Source: Entonaema liquescens
Lineage: Eukaryota; Ascomycota; Sordariomycetes; Xylariales; Xylariaceae
Reading direction: 5' to 3'
Length of the DNA: 64,000 bases
NCBI GenBank assembly: GCA_902805475.1
Contig: CADCSX010000023.1
Coordinates: forward strand, 372,001 to 436,000
Under the pieces are notes generated by a model. That model saw only the letters and a program-made list of their open reading frames with translations, was not told the origin of the DNA and made no database searches. This document shows positions 24,876 to 35,517 of this stretch, in pieces. The first letter of the stretch is position 1, and each line of letters opens with the position of its first letter. Position numbers and translations under genes: made by a program.

Positions 24876-26794
24876 ATGAGTTTCTTATTACTCGTAGGCG
24901 GCATATTTACCGTCACCCTTGTTCCGGTTATCATTCGGAAGTTTCTTTACACTCGTCCTTTTCCTGGAATACCATATGACGAAGATGCAGCCAAAAGGAT
25001 CATGGGGGACCACCCAACTGTATCAGCCATGTACAAGGAGACTAGGGAATGGAGCTTTCCGCTTGCTCATCGTTGGTCGCTTATGCTTCGATCCCCGATT
25101 TATCAGTTATTCATGTATCCATTTTCAAAGCCTCAGATTATTCTTGACGATCCACGGGAGATGGCCGACGTGACTATGAGGAGAACCAAAGAATTTGACA
25201 GAGATGTAACCGATGGCGTCTTCAGAACCTTAACACCGTGTTCTACTATTTCACAGTTGGTAACTCCCGAATGGAAAGCTCAGAGAAAATCCTGGCAGGA
25301 TACCATGCATCCCAGCTTTCTCAATCGCGTCGTCGCAAAGAATATCTATAGTACTGGCAAGGACTTGATAAGGCTCTGGGAAATGAAATGTGCACGCTCG
25401 AATGGCCAGCTACTCGATATTCGGGAAGACTTCTCCGATGCAGCTCTTGATGCACTCTGGATGGCGACGTTCGGGCAGCGACTCGACCTACTTCATTCTC
25501 AGGCCCAGCAACTTGATACAGGAAAGCAAGTTGAGAAAAAGGGGGCATACGTGTATGCCACCGACTACTACGTCAACAAGCTCGGTGATGCACGAACGGG
25601 GTTCTGGCCGAAGTTCACTCAATGGCGGATTAAGAGAAGTTCTAAGTATCGTGCCTATAAGAAAGTTAAGGACGGAGAGCTTAACCGTATCCTCCTCGAT
25701 GCTCTCGCACGTTTCAAAGAGGCCGATAATGGCTCGATTAATGACGAAGGATACGACACGTGTGCCATGGACCTTGTGCTTAGGAAAAGCATTCAAGCCG
25801 CCCAAAAGGCTGGACAGCCCATCCCAGACCCGACCGAAGATGGGAAGATGAGGGATGAACTCCTGCTTTTCATATATGCTGTGAGTAATCGGCGTCCAAG
25901 AAGCACTGGCGGCCATTGAGTTAACTAGAACATAGGGTCATGATACTACCAGTACAACGCGTAAGTTCTAGAGACCTGCTCTGTCTTATTGCCAATATCT
26001 AGTGTCACTATCAATCACTATGCGCAGGGCCAAGGAGTCCATTAGCTAACCTCAGACAGTGCAATGGTTTGTAAAACTCATGACCAGCAACCAAGAACCC
26101 CAGACGAAGCTTCGTGAAGCCTTAGGAACTGCTTTCCCTGGTACCGGTAACTCGCTACCAAGCGTCGCGGACATCATAGCGACGGATGTACCATATCTAA
26201 GTGCAGTAATTGAGGAGAGTCTTCGCTGCGGAAGCACCACTGGCCGCATCTTGCGGATTGCAACCATGGACACCGAGATCTTCGGCTATAAGATACCTGC
26301 TGGTACAACGGTATGGAGTCCACCGACGCCGCTATGGAAGCCGGCGCCTATATCCGAGGAGAAACGTAGTTTATCGAGTCGGGTCGCGCTCGAAAAAAGC
26401 GGTGGTGTCGATTGGACCGAGACCCCTGCTGCTCAGGACCTTGACAAGTTTATCCCTGAACGATGGCTTAAGACAGACGAGAATGGAAAGGAGAGTTTTG
26501 ATCCAAATGCAATTATCCATAATCCCTTTGGAGGCGGTGTTAGAGGTTGCTTCGGTAAGTTCTTGATAACACCAGACTTTCAAACTTGTGTGCATGAGAA
26601 TATGTGAAAATGGCTGACTATGTCGAATATGTACAGGGAAACGGCTAGCTATGATGGAACTACGTATCATGGTTGTCTTGACTATGATGAGCTTCAAGTT
26701 TCTACCTGTCCCTGTGGAGTTCAATAGTTTCCAGGCTACTGAGCATTTACTTCGAGTTCCCCGACAATGCTTCGTAAAGCTCGAGGCTGTTTGA
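24876..26794 (+). CDS. Cytochrome P450 monooxygenase
   Basis: Four exons: 24876-25880, 25936-25960, 26060-26554 and 26637-26794; all phases agree, 560 aa. The chosen ATG gives an N-terminal membrane anchor (MSFLLLVGGIFTVTLVPV); an upstream in-frame ATG at 24780 would bury that anchor. Exon 2 is only 25 nt and encodes the oxygen-binding I-helix motif AGHDTTS together with the exon ends. Exon 3 holds the K-helix ExxR (EESLR) and the PERW motif. The heme-ligand loop FGGGVRGC lies at its end, with Cys at about 507 and the second half, GKRLA, in exon 4. It is an ER-bound microsomal class II enzyme by architecture; substrate and CYP family are not recognised. Missing the 25-nt exon in automated annotation would remove the catalytic threonine. 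Confidence 0.9.
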
Positions 26795-27012
26795 GATTAT
26801 CATCACGAACTAACTCAAATTATCATTCTCAAAAGGTTGGGTCAATATTCTGTTAAAAGGAGCGTGAATATTCCTACGCCGCACTGGTAGTCAATGTATC
26901 CTAATATTATGAACTCCGTACCTGAAATTTGTCCTTCTCGACCCTGTAGTACAAGCAGTCAAACTGAAAGGGCCCAATAGCCAATTTTGCAGGAGCCGTT
27001 TGTGTGATTAGC

Positions 27013-27766
27013 TTAATAAGTTACCCTTAACTCCTTAGCTTCCTTCAAAGACTCGATTAGCTGCGGCATCGTGTTCATTGTGTTTATCAATTTCTTAAGT
27101 GGGATGTCATTCCAAGACTCTTTCGCAACCTCTAAAACATAACTCCTCAACATACCATCAGAGTAAGGGTCATCATCATCATATTTGTCGTCATCTTCGT
27201 CTTCATCAGATGGATCGTACACGCGTTCAAGAGGATTGCGCTGTCGTCGCTGTGATCTCTTGGCTTTCCAAGCGCTATAAGCGGCGCCGATAGCACCCCC
27301 GGCTTGAACAATGCCATTAACCGTGGCAGCTCCGTAGCCGGCCATCCCAACGCTCTAGTAGTAAAATGATGTTTAGCTATCTCTTCAATTGATCTTCCTC
27401 GGCATCGACGTGCAAACTTCAGGCCGCTTCGATTTGGGGCCCACAAAAGGTCTTAAAACACTAACCTGCAAAGTGGCGAAAACACTTCCCGCCGCTACAT
27501 TTCCGATTCCGGACTGAACACCAGCTGCTATAGAGCCTATCATATATATTTATGTTAGGCGACTGGTTGTTCAGCTAGTCAAAACAGAATGGAAGAAGGC
27601 CTCCGCATAGAAATATACCTCCTGTAATACCAGCTGCTCCAAATCCGGCGGCAGCTAGGATAGGACCAGTGATAAGTGCCGGCGCCGCGAGTGCAACCCC
27701 ATAAAATGCAGTCTTTCCCGGGTTCCGTCGCATCCAGTCCCAGTATCCTCCTTCAGAATTGGCCAT
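27013..27766 (-). CDS. Ifi-6-16 (ISG12)-like small membrane protein
   Basis: Three exons: 27619-27766, 27466-27536 and 27013-27354. Introns are 27537-27618 and 27355-27465; 186 aa. The middle of the protein is rich in Gly and Ala: GVALAAPALITGPILAAAGF, then AAGVQSGIGNVAAGSVFATLQ and YGAATVNGIVQAGGAIGAAY. This is the pattern of the interferon-inducible 6-16 / ISG12 family (PF06140), small mitochondrial or nuclear-envelope membrane proteins in animals that also occur in fungi, where their role is unknown. The C-terminal third is a charged extension with an acidic run (DEDEDDDKYDDDD, about residues 120-132) and a helix. The start is the ATG at 27766; the frame further upstream lacks ATG. Confidence 0.8.
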
Positions 27767-28609
27767 ATTATCCAATGAAATTGTTTTCTACCTATCGACC
27801 GTCGTCTACGGCAAATATGGGCGTTTGTAGTCTCTAGTCAATCGTGAGAATCCGAGTAGGTGCTCGTAAAAGTGGAGTGTGCAGATGTTGGTATGATTGC
27901 GATATGGGAAGAGGTCTGTTCTTAAATACAACCTCAAAGCAGTTTTTGAGAAAAAAATTGATTGCGTATAGATGGTTCTGGTATCTGGTAGGAAACACCT
28001 AGGTCTACTTCTTTCAATAAAGGCTTCTTTCAATAAAGGTGAGGAGAAAGATCAGGAATCATGTTCTTATCTTATTAGGCTGCCAAAGCCAAGCTGTAGG
28101 GCCTAAAATGAGGCCAAATTATACAGCAGCCTCAGCCTGCAGTAAGCCGTGTCTATATAATTTAGAGTGTTGAAATGACTGGCCCGATCACTTACATTGT
28201 GAGGATCGGATCAAACAGGGAATGGTCCGTTTGCAACTCGTTGTAAGATGTAAGACAGGGGGTTTCTGACGTGTCAAGCTTAAAGAGTTATGAGAGAAGC
28301 AACCTTTCAATCGAAACGTCCTTTTATTAATATTCACGACGAGTCATATCGGAAGCTTGCGCTTGCCAAATCAGAAAACGGCTTTGATTTAGATAAATGA
28401 ATGTCATAAAAGAGATACTTTAGGTAAGCTTGCAATGTGAAATCGTCATTTGTGTAGTTGGTAGCGATTTAGAGTTTCGCGGCTGCACCTAGCCTCCCCG
28501 CATTTATTTAATGTTGTTGGCTTTCCTGAAACCCAGAGTTCTACCTAGGTACCTAGGTATAAATATGATTTATCATTTATGCATAACAGCATAAAGGCAT
28601 AAATGATAT
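27767..28609. other. Intergenic, no gene recognised
   Basis: Upstream region of the Ifi-6-16-like gene and downstream of the amine oxidase. An imperfect palindromic stretch with two gcataa motifs and atgatatttat lies near 28570-28610 and may be part of the 3' region. No coding signal. Confidence 0.4.
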
Positions 28610-30144
28610 TTATCCTCGCAAACTCTTGTTAACTTCTTCTGCTCCTCTCTGTCCTGAGCGAACCGCACCGTCCATGTAACCCTTCCATATAACCGAAGTC
28701 TCCGTGCCGATGAAGTGGATATTTCCGACCGGCGCCCGCAGCACGTCCGAGCCGAGCGAGGTTAGCACCCCGGGTCCCATTACAGGGGATGGGGCACCAA
28801 GAAAGTACGGCTCCTCAGACCAGATTTTCTCATGAATAGCAATAGGCTTGGGAACTATTGTCGCTGTAGAAAAGACTGAATTGAATTGCTTCAGGACTGT
28901 CGCTTGGCGCTCTTCTTCTGACGACTTATTCCACGCGCGCCCCATGTCCCCTACGATAAAGCAGGTGATGGACCATTGATCGTCTTCTGGCACGCTGGTG
29001 TCTCGTGTGAAGGATATAGGCCCTTTGAAAGAGGTCATTACTCCTGACAGGTCTGCCGTATGCCACCACGGTTCCTCGAAGACTAATGTAACCTTGCTGA
29101 AGTACCCGAGGGCGGTGCTCTCGCCTAGCTTCTGTTTATTCCCTGGAAGTGGTGGCGTGAATTGGATGGTATGATATAAGCTGGTTGGAATAGACACCAC
29201 CACATGCTTGGCCTTGAAAATCGTGCTTGCAGTTGAATGCACCTCATAGGACTCGTCCTCTTTTTTCTGGATAGCCTTCACTACTGTACTCAAGTGAAGA
29301 GAGCCCCGGGTCAATTCACTTGCAAGGCCTTCCGATATAGCTTGCATACCTATGACACAGTTAAGCTTCAACGTCACCTCGTACCTGAGGTAGGAAAACG
29401 GTGTTCATCTTCTTACCGCGGCTGGCCCTAATGTATTGCGCCCCATCTTTCTCGTCTGACGTTATTACCCTTATACCGTATCCACTCTTGATATAGTTAA
29501 CCATGAATAGAGCGCTGACCTCGTGAGCCTCAATACCGAGAAGAGCAGCAGTAGCTACAGAGGCAATTCCAGCACCTATATAAGGACCAGCTTCCTGGCA
29601 GAAATCGGCGAACGTCATAGTATCAAGTCTTCGAGCACTGGCACTTTTCTCGGGATGCTCGAGATCCGACGCCTCGACGGCTTCATGAATTGCTACATAT
29701 ATGCGACGCATTTCGTTTGCTCGATCTTCATCTCCATCCTTCATGGATAATATAGTGTTAGCAACGCCATGTTGACCCTAACGGTTTATCTTGAATGCAA
29801 GCTTAACTGACTGATGCTTCCTTATTATAAGGGTGTGCGATCGTACTGCCGTCCTCAGCTTGCCGAAAGCTGGTACCGGTAGCTCTTTGGACAACAGCGC
29901 CGACATTATACTTCTCAAACAGTTTCCAGATCTCGGCCTGATTGCTGTCGTTTATCCATGTAGCCCCTGCATCATTAATGCCAGCTGGTTTAGAGCTCGA
30001 TTTGATGCTCAGTGTCTTGCCGCCCACCCTGTCGTTAGCCTCTAAGACCAAGCACGTAAAACCAGCCGCCTGAATATCCACGGCTGCTTGGAGCCCACTG
30101 AGGCCGGCCCCAATAACTATTACATCCGCCGTAGTAGAACACAT
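28610..30144 (-). CDS. Flavin-containing amine oxidase (monoamine oxidase family)
   Basis: Three exons: 29812-30144, 29417-29738 and 28610-29349, 464 aa if the first intron is 29739-29811 (branch ttgctaac, acceptor AAG). A shorter alternative acceptor at 29778 would make a 34-bp intron and add 13 residues. The second intron (29350-29416) is clear. The N-terminus is a Rossmann FAD-binding segment VIVIGAGLSGLQAA followed by VLEANDRVGGKT. The C-terminus has the second FAD contact, IHFIGTETSVIWKGYMDGA and GQRGAEEV. These are characteristic of fungal MAO-N-type enzymes, which oxidise amines to aldehydes with release of ammonia and hydrogen peroxide. No peroxisomal SKL tail is visible (it ends SLRG). 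Intact apart from the intron uncertainty. Confidence 0.9.
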
Positions 30145-30924
30145 CTTGGAGAAGGGGGTTATCGCGACGGTTATCGTGGTGTCTGAGACTATGATTCGTG
30201 AAATGCTAATGAATAAGCGATATGAATAGACAAACTCAGACTATGAAATTGAATCTCTAAACAGACTTGCTTTAATAGATTTATCTCTCTACTACATTGA
30301 TATTGTGTTATACCTAGATAATGAATAGTCTTCCATCACGGGCTCGGTGCGGGATCCTCGGGGGCCGCCGGCGGGGCCGGACCCCGTCGAAGCGAGAAAC
30401 ATCTCAACCTTATTACTCGGAATAATCATGTATTTTCTTCAGAACTCAATGGTAGGTGGTTAACAGCAGGGAATCTTTGCTGCCTAGCCTAAATTATTAT
30501 GTAATATTTACTACCTATCGTAGAGACACTTCCTACGAATCTACCTTCACGTAGTTTCAGATGAGATATTCAGAACAAAGGATAGTCTTTTCATAGCCAC
30601 TAGCTCGCACAGCTAGGTAGGATTTAGTCACAGAACAATGAAGCCGCTTCTATAGCGTTTGGTTTCACCTCGTGTTACGCGAAGGATTGTTGACTCCTTG
30701 CCACATTACGTATGCTATTGTCGTGGCATCACGATATCACGATAGTCAAGTGGTAACCAGGCTCTAGCACTTAATATTAGTAATTTATTGACCACTTTCT
30801 ACTACTCCTTACCCCCAACTAAGTAAGATAAATACCCTTCCTCTACATATCTTGTATCTAGAAGCTACCTTACGGGGTAGCGCTGTTATCTAATGACAAC
30901 CATCGCTCTATAGTACCTCAACTA
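30145..30924. other. Intergenic with a 60-bp GC-rich patch
   Basis: Upstream of the amine oxidase. Positions 30336-30396 form a sharply GC-rich, CpG-dense patch (including gggccgccggcggggccgg) inside otherwise AT-balanced sequence. No gene. Confidence 0.45.
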
Positions 30925-31125
30925 TCAACATATTTCATATATGTACATGAGTGCAACTCGCATTACAAATGTGGAAGGTTCCTTGTCGAGATCCTTCTTA
31001 AACTGTTGGAAGATTTGCTCAGCCGACCAAGTAGGTTGTCTTGTCTTAAGTATTCGAATATACTTCACGTGCGCACGTCGCGTCCGTAAGACCAAAGACT
31101 CGTATTCATCCTGTTCCTGTTCCAT
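30925..31125 (-). CDS. Small hypothetical protein, 66 aa
   Basis: Open frame with a good start context (AACAATATGG at 31125). It encodes an acidic N-terminus (MEQEQDEYES) followed by a basic amphipathic part (RRAHVKYIRILKTRQ) and ending YEIC. Composition is protein-like, but no domain is recognised and the antisense frame is also open. It could be a true small gene or a fragment; it lies 400 bp from the transposon. Confidence 0.3.
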   Translation of the reverse strand: MEQEQDEYESLVLRTRRAHVKYIRILKTRQPTWSAEQIFQQFKKDLDKEPSTFVMRVALMYIYEIC

Positions 31126-31524
31126 ATTGTTTAACTTGCAGCAGTCACGTTAACCATGCGTCTTATTGGGAATTATAATGACTGCAGCTGGGCAAAATAA
31201 GTTTCGATTGACGTGGAGAAAAGGTTGTTAGAGGTGATAGTAGCCTCGAGTCCTTTATAGTAATTTCGCTTTGGCTTTCTTGACGTACCTATATATTAGT
31301 AGGAATTTCAGGACATCTTCTTTGATTGGCTGCAATATTTCATTTCAACAATGAACAATGACTCTATTTTCAAGAACAACCAATAGCCTGCAAGATTCCG
31401 TTAAAGAGTCTACCAAAGCACCAAGCTCATGACTTTTTACAGCATCGTTGAAGAATAACAGACATGAATTAGCAGAGAACGAATCGTTGATAGATTTGCC
31501 TTCCCTATCGTTATCAGTATACCT

Positions 31525-31532
31525 TTACTAAT
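31525..31532. repeat. Target-site duplication, left copy
   Basis: TTACTAAT immediately outside the left terminal inverted repeat. The identical octamer lies immediately outside the right repeat. An 8-bp duplication with T at position 2 and A at position 7 fits the hAT superfamily. Confidence 0.8.
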
Positions 31533-31586
31533 GAGTGATGCTATTTACAGATTACCATGCCAGCCTTTCCACGTAGATTACCCCAC
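31533..31586 (+). repeat. Left terminal inverted repeat, 54 bp
   Basis: Begins GAGTGATGCTATTTACAG. It matches the reverse complement of 32426-32479 over 54 positions with one mismatch (position 25, A versus T). Beyond it the two ends diverge but keep scattered attacc motifs, as in subterminal transposase-binding repeats. Confidence 0.85.
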
Positions 31587-32425
31587 TAAAGCAGCTGTAC
31601 GCAAGTGACTTAAAAATTACCGTATTTTAACATCTTGACTTAATTACCATACAATTAATTGTTTTGTACTTATATTAAAAGATAATTTCAAGTAATTAAT
31701 ATATTTAAATTTTATTTTTTAAAACGTATTAATTGATATTAATTTTAATTATATACGGTTATATTTATTTAAATTAAAAAAATTAATTTATAAATAAAAA
31801 AAATTAATTTATAAATAATTTTAATTAATTTATAAATAAAGTATTTTAAATAATGATATTTTAATAATTTAACGTTTTTTAATAAAATAATTTATATTAT
31901 TTAAATTTTTATAAAATAAATAATTTAATTATATAATTTTCGTAAAATAATATTTTAATTTAAAAAAAAATATTATTAAATATTTAAAAATTAATTTATA
32001 AATAAAAAAAATTAATTTATAAATAATTACGTTTTAATTAAAAAAAATGATATTTATAATTAAATAATTTACGTTAATAACGTTTTTAATATAAAATAAA
32101 TATATTTATATAATCGTTATAATAAAACGCGTTTAACGATATAAATATTTTTTAAAATTAATTATATTTTAAATAAAATACGGTTAAATATTAATATTTA
32201 TAAATAATCTTTTTTAAACATTATTTAATAATACGTTTAATAAATTTAAAATTTTAAATTTTTAACTTTATTACGACAATATAATCGGCTATTAAGGGCT
32301 TAAGTAAGTAAAATTGACTTGTAAATAGACCTTAAATTCAAGTCTCCTGGGGGTCTGAATAGTGGCATGTCATTTTACTAGTAATTACTAGTCAATTTGG
32401 CGTGTCAGTCACTTACAGCCGTTCG

Positions 32426-32479
32426 GTGGGGTAATCTACGTGGAAAGGCTGGCAAGGTAATCTGTAAATAGCATCACTC
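32426..32479 (-). repeat. Right terminal inverted repeat, 54 bp
   Basis: Ends TACAGATTACC-type motifs inverted as ggtaatctgtaaatagc, terminating gcatcactc. It pairs with 31533-31586 with a single mismatch. Confidence 0.85.
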
Positions 32480-32487
32480 TTACTAAT
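32480..32487. repeat. Target-site duplication, right copy
   Basis: TTACTAAT directly after the right terminal inverted repeat, identical to 31525-31532. Confidence 0.8.
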
Positions 32488-32717
32488 AGGGTCAACGAAA
32501 GCCGACCTTTCCATTTTGACTCTTGCCGTTTAAATTATCCGTACCTATGGCGCAAATAGAGTCCTAGGTTACTTAAGTAAAAGACGCTTAACTTCATAAT
32601 CTCCCACAGAAACTTTTACTACATCAACTCATAATTACCTCAACTTCAAAGGATTGACATAAATATAATGTCTCGTATTGGTAATAAGGAACAAAAATGA
32701 AAAAGTATAACTTGAAC

Positions 32718-32798
32718 GACGCAGGCCTGATTCGAACAGACGCTCCCGAAGGAACAAGATTTCTAGTCTTGCGCATTAGACCACTCTGCCACTGCGCC
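32718..32798 (-). tRNA. tRNA-Ser(AGA)
   Basis: Read on the minus strand, the 81-nt sequence folds as a type II tRNA. The 7-bp acceptor stem is GGCGCAG with CTGCGTC (one G-U pair). The D-arm contains GGCAGAGTGGTCTAATGC. The anticodon stem CAAGA/TCTTG encloses the loop CTAGAAA with anticodon AGA (complement at 32762-32764 on the plus strand). A long variable arm with a TTCG tip and a T-arm with TTCGAAT follow. The long variable arm and the AGA anticodon identify serine. No intron. It lies about 230 bp outside the hAT-like element. Confidence 0.95.
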
Positions 32799-34376
32799 AA
32801 TTGGATATTGGCAACTCCGATGAGAGTATCGTGAGTTGTACCGTGTTATATTTCAGAAATTTTTATCGCGTTCGCGCTAACGTGTGGACTTAGCGTAGAG
32901 AGTGGACTTGGCTGCTGAAGAAATTCTACGTGTACAAATATCTATGTTAGAGTCATCCATAGAAAAGAAATTGAAGACATTATCCTTCAAATTTGACTAT
33001 TAGTTATCAACTACTATGGATAAAACAAATGTCTTAAAAGACTACATGTATGCTCTCTGCTTCAACACCTAATGACCCCCTTTTTCTTATCGCGGGCTCT
33101 TATCAACTACATAAGACCAGCGAAACTACCTAGGTGTGTACCCAAGTCCTGGAAGTACGTGTTATGCAAGCATCAACCTGCTGTTATAAGAGATATTTTC
33201 AGGGAGTAATGCTTTGCTATTGCGGCTGAAAAGTAAAAGACTCAATGAGACATAATATGGGCCGATTTGAGCTATTAATGTCAATTTCAACTTTGTCGAC
33301 GCTGAGGTAAATTGGTACCACTTATAACCACTGGTGGTTTGATAACGTACGAGATCAGACCAACAGCATGTAGACAAGAAGTTTTTCGTACAGTTGAAAA
33401 AAAATACAAGTATTTAATACTGTAGTATGTAATATCACCCAAAGAGTTTGAAAGAATAAAACAGACGTACGATTGAAATACGTAGTATACCAAAGGTTGA
33501 CTATTGAGTCTTTTGGTTGGACCCACCTAACTGGCATATAGTTAGTTGATAAGATAAGGTAGTGGATAAGTGGCGGGGACTTGGCGTATCCTTTTTTTTG
33601 TTGTTTGTTGACTAAGGTAGTACTTCATGTACTATGATGAAAGATTCTCCGCAATTGACTTCAACATAACTCTAGGATTACAGTGAAAATATTGATGTGG
33701 GCATTTTCTATTTGCAAGTGTCACAACTGATCCCTAAATATTTCCCAAAATTAGAATGTATGTCATAATATATTGGTAAAGTGATGAATGCTATTGCTTG
33801 GTTGCGCCGAGAAGCAGACGGGTTACCCCACCTTAACCTTCCGAGGAGCTCCTGATGCTTGGTGGGGTAGAATGTTGAGGCTTACCGGCTTATTACCTAG
33901 ATGTACCTATCTTGAGAAAGAGCTGTGTATGGCGTCCATTGCTCCGCGAAGTAACCGGGACGGCAATTGCGCCACTAGTAGAAAGACAAAGAAGCTACGC
34001 TGAAGTAATAAAAACTTTGGCCAGAATGTTTCAGGGAAGGAGGTATGATACAATTTACTTCGCGAAATAATCCGGGTAGTAGCTCTCCATAAGCTCTCCA
34101 TAATAAATCTCGGCCGTCTGCGTCACCGTGGATCAAGTCTGGCCGAAAAGACCCCTCCATAACCATTCTGCCCTTATAGCCCCCCCTCCTTCTTCTTCTT
34201 CAACCTTTTGTCGTCACAGTTTTAATTCCCTCAGACTTCTCACCAATTTCACAACAGGTATTACACTCTCATCAACACATCTATCTCTCGCGACACCGTA
34301 CCTAACTGTCTATAGCTCAGCTCATTGTCTTCCTTTTTAACCCTCATTTATTGCGTCGTCTTAGATACACTTCACA
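32799..34376. other. Intergenic, promoter of the aldolase gene at its end
   Basis: Frames at 33162-34340 on both strands overlap and lack domains. The last 200 bp before the aldolase ATG are pyrimidine-rich (cccccctccttcttcttctt near 34181, then ttcctttttaacc), as in strongly expressed fungal housekeeping genes. No gene otherwise. Confidence 0.5.
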
Positions 34377-35517
34377 ATGGGTTTAATTGAAAAGCTGAAT
34401 CTGAAGCCTGGTGTCATCTACGGCCAGGATGTCTACAAGGTAACTTAGACTAGTTTTGTTGTACCTCCTTCATGCGGCTAACTTATGCTTCCCCTAGCTA
34501 TTCCAATACGCCAAAGAGAACGAGTTCGCTCTCCCCGCCGTCAATGTGACCTCGTCTTCTACCGTCGTTGCTGTCCTTGAGGCTGCTAAGGAGTCGAAAT
34601 CGCCTGTTGTTATCCAGGTCTCCAACGGAGGTGCGGCTTTCTTCGCTGGAAAGTCTATCTCCAACACAAACCAAGAAGCCTCCGTTGCTGGTGCCATTGC
34701 CGCCGCCCACTTTGTCCGTGCAGTTGCCCCCGTTTACGGTGTCCCCGTTGTCCTACACAGTGATCACTGTGCCAAGAAGCTGCTACCGTGGCTAGATGGC
34801 ATGATTGATGCCGATGAGGCGTGGTTCAAGGAGCATGGCACACCTCTGTTCAGCAGCCACATGATCGATCTGTCGGAAGAGGACCTCAAGTACAACATTG
34901 AGACAACAGCCAAGTACCTAAAGCGATCGCAACCCTTGGGCCTGTGGTTGGAAATGGAAGTTGGCTTAACAGGTGGTGAAGAAGATGGTGTCAACAACGA
35001 AGATGTCGACAACAACTCCCTATACACACAGCCCGAGGATATTCTTGCTATCTACGAGGCACTAAGCCCCATCTCTAACCTGTTCAGCATTGCTGCTGGC
35101 TTCGGCAATGTTCACGGTGTTTACCAGCCTGGTAACGTGAAGCTCCACCCTGAGCTCCTCGGCAAGCACCAGGCCCACGTTGCCCAGAAGCTGGGCGATG
35201 GCCAGAAGAAGCCGGTCTTCTTCGTCTTCCACGGTGGCTCCGGTTCAAGCAAGGCGGAGTTCTTGGAGGCTATCTCCCACGGTGTTGTCAAGGTCAACCT
35301 CGACACCGATCTCCAGTGGGCTTACCTCGTAGGCCACCGAGACTACATCCTAAACAACATCGACTACCTAAGGACCCAGGTCGGTAACCCTGAGGGTCCC
35401 CACAAGCCCAACAAGAAGAAGTACGACCCCCGTGTGTGGGTAAGAGAAGGCGAGAAGACGATGAAGGCCCGTGTCATCGAGGCACTTGAGGACTTCCGCA
35501 CAGCCGGCAAGCTATAA
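34377..35517 (+). CDS. fba1: Fructose-bisphosphate aldolase, class II
   Basis: Two exons: 34377-34439 and 34498-35517, separated by a 58-bp intron; 360 aa, the usual fungal length. The enzyme cleaves fructose 1,6-bisphosphate to dihydroxyacetone phosphate and glyceraldehyde 3-phosphate in cytosolic glycolysis and gluconeogenesis. Class II signatures are present. HSDHC at 108-112 holds a zinc ligand and the catalytic Asp110. EVGLTGGEEDGV is the second metal region. Phosphate binding is HGGSGSS and NLDTDLQWA. The first exon encodes MGLIEKLNLKPGVIYGQDVY, matching family N-termini, so the start is secure. Codons are C-ending and strongly biased compared with neighbours, as expected of a highly expressed gene. 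No defects. Confidence 0.98.

Larger units (their letters stand above)
31533..32479. mobile_element. hAT-type DNA transposon, non-autonomous and RIP-decayed
   Basis: A 947-bp element bounded by 54-bp terminal inverted repeats and an 8-bp duplication of TTACTAAT. The interior (about 31620-32280) is nearly pure A+T, with its few cytosines almost all in CpG, so it looks RIP-mutated. The inverted repeats themselves keep normal composition. There is no transposase frame. Short direct repeats (taattaatttataaataa variants) recur inside. The superfamily is inferred from duplication length and its T2/A7 pattern, not from protein homology. It sits between a possible 66-aa gene and tRNA-Ser. Confidence 0.8.

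Noticed and set aside
25488..25916. 142-codon minus-strand frame inside the P450 gene
   Set aside because: Antisense shadow of exon 1 of a well-supported P450.
14319..30144. Secondary-metabolite cluster spanning amidase, P450 and amine oxidase
   Set aside because: No backbone synthase (PKS, NRPS, terpene cyclase) or tailoring series is present; the genes look like scattered accessory catabolic functions.
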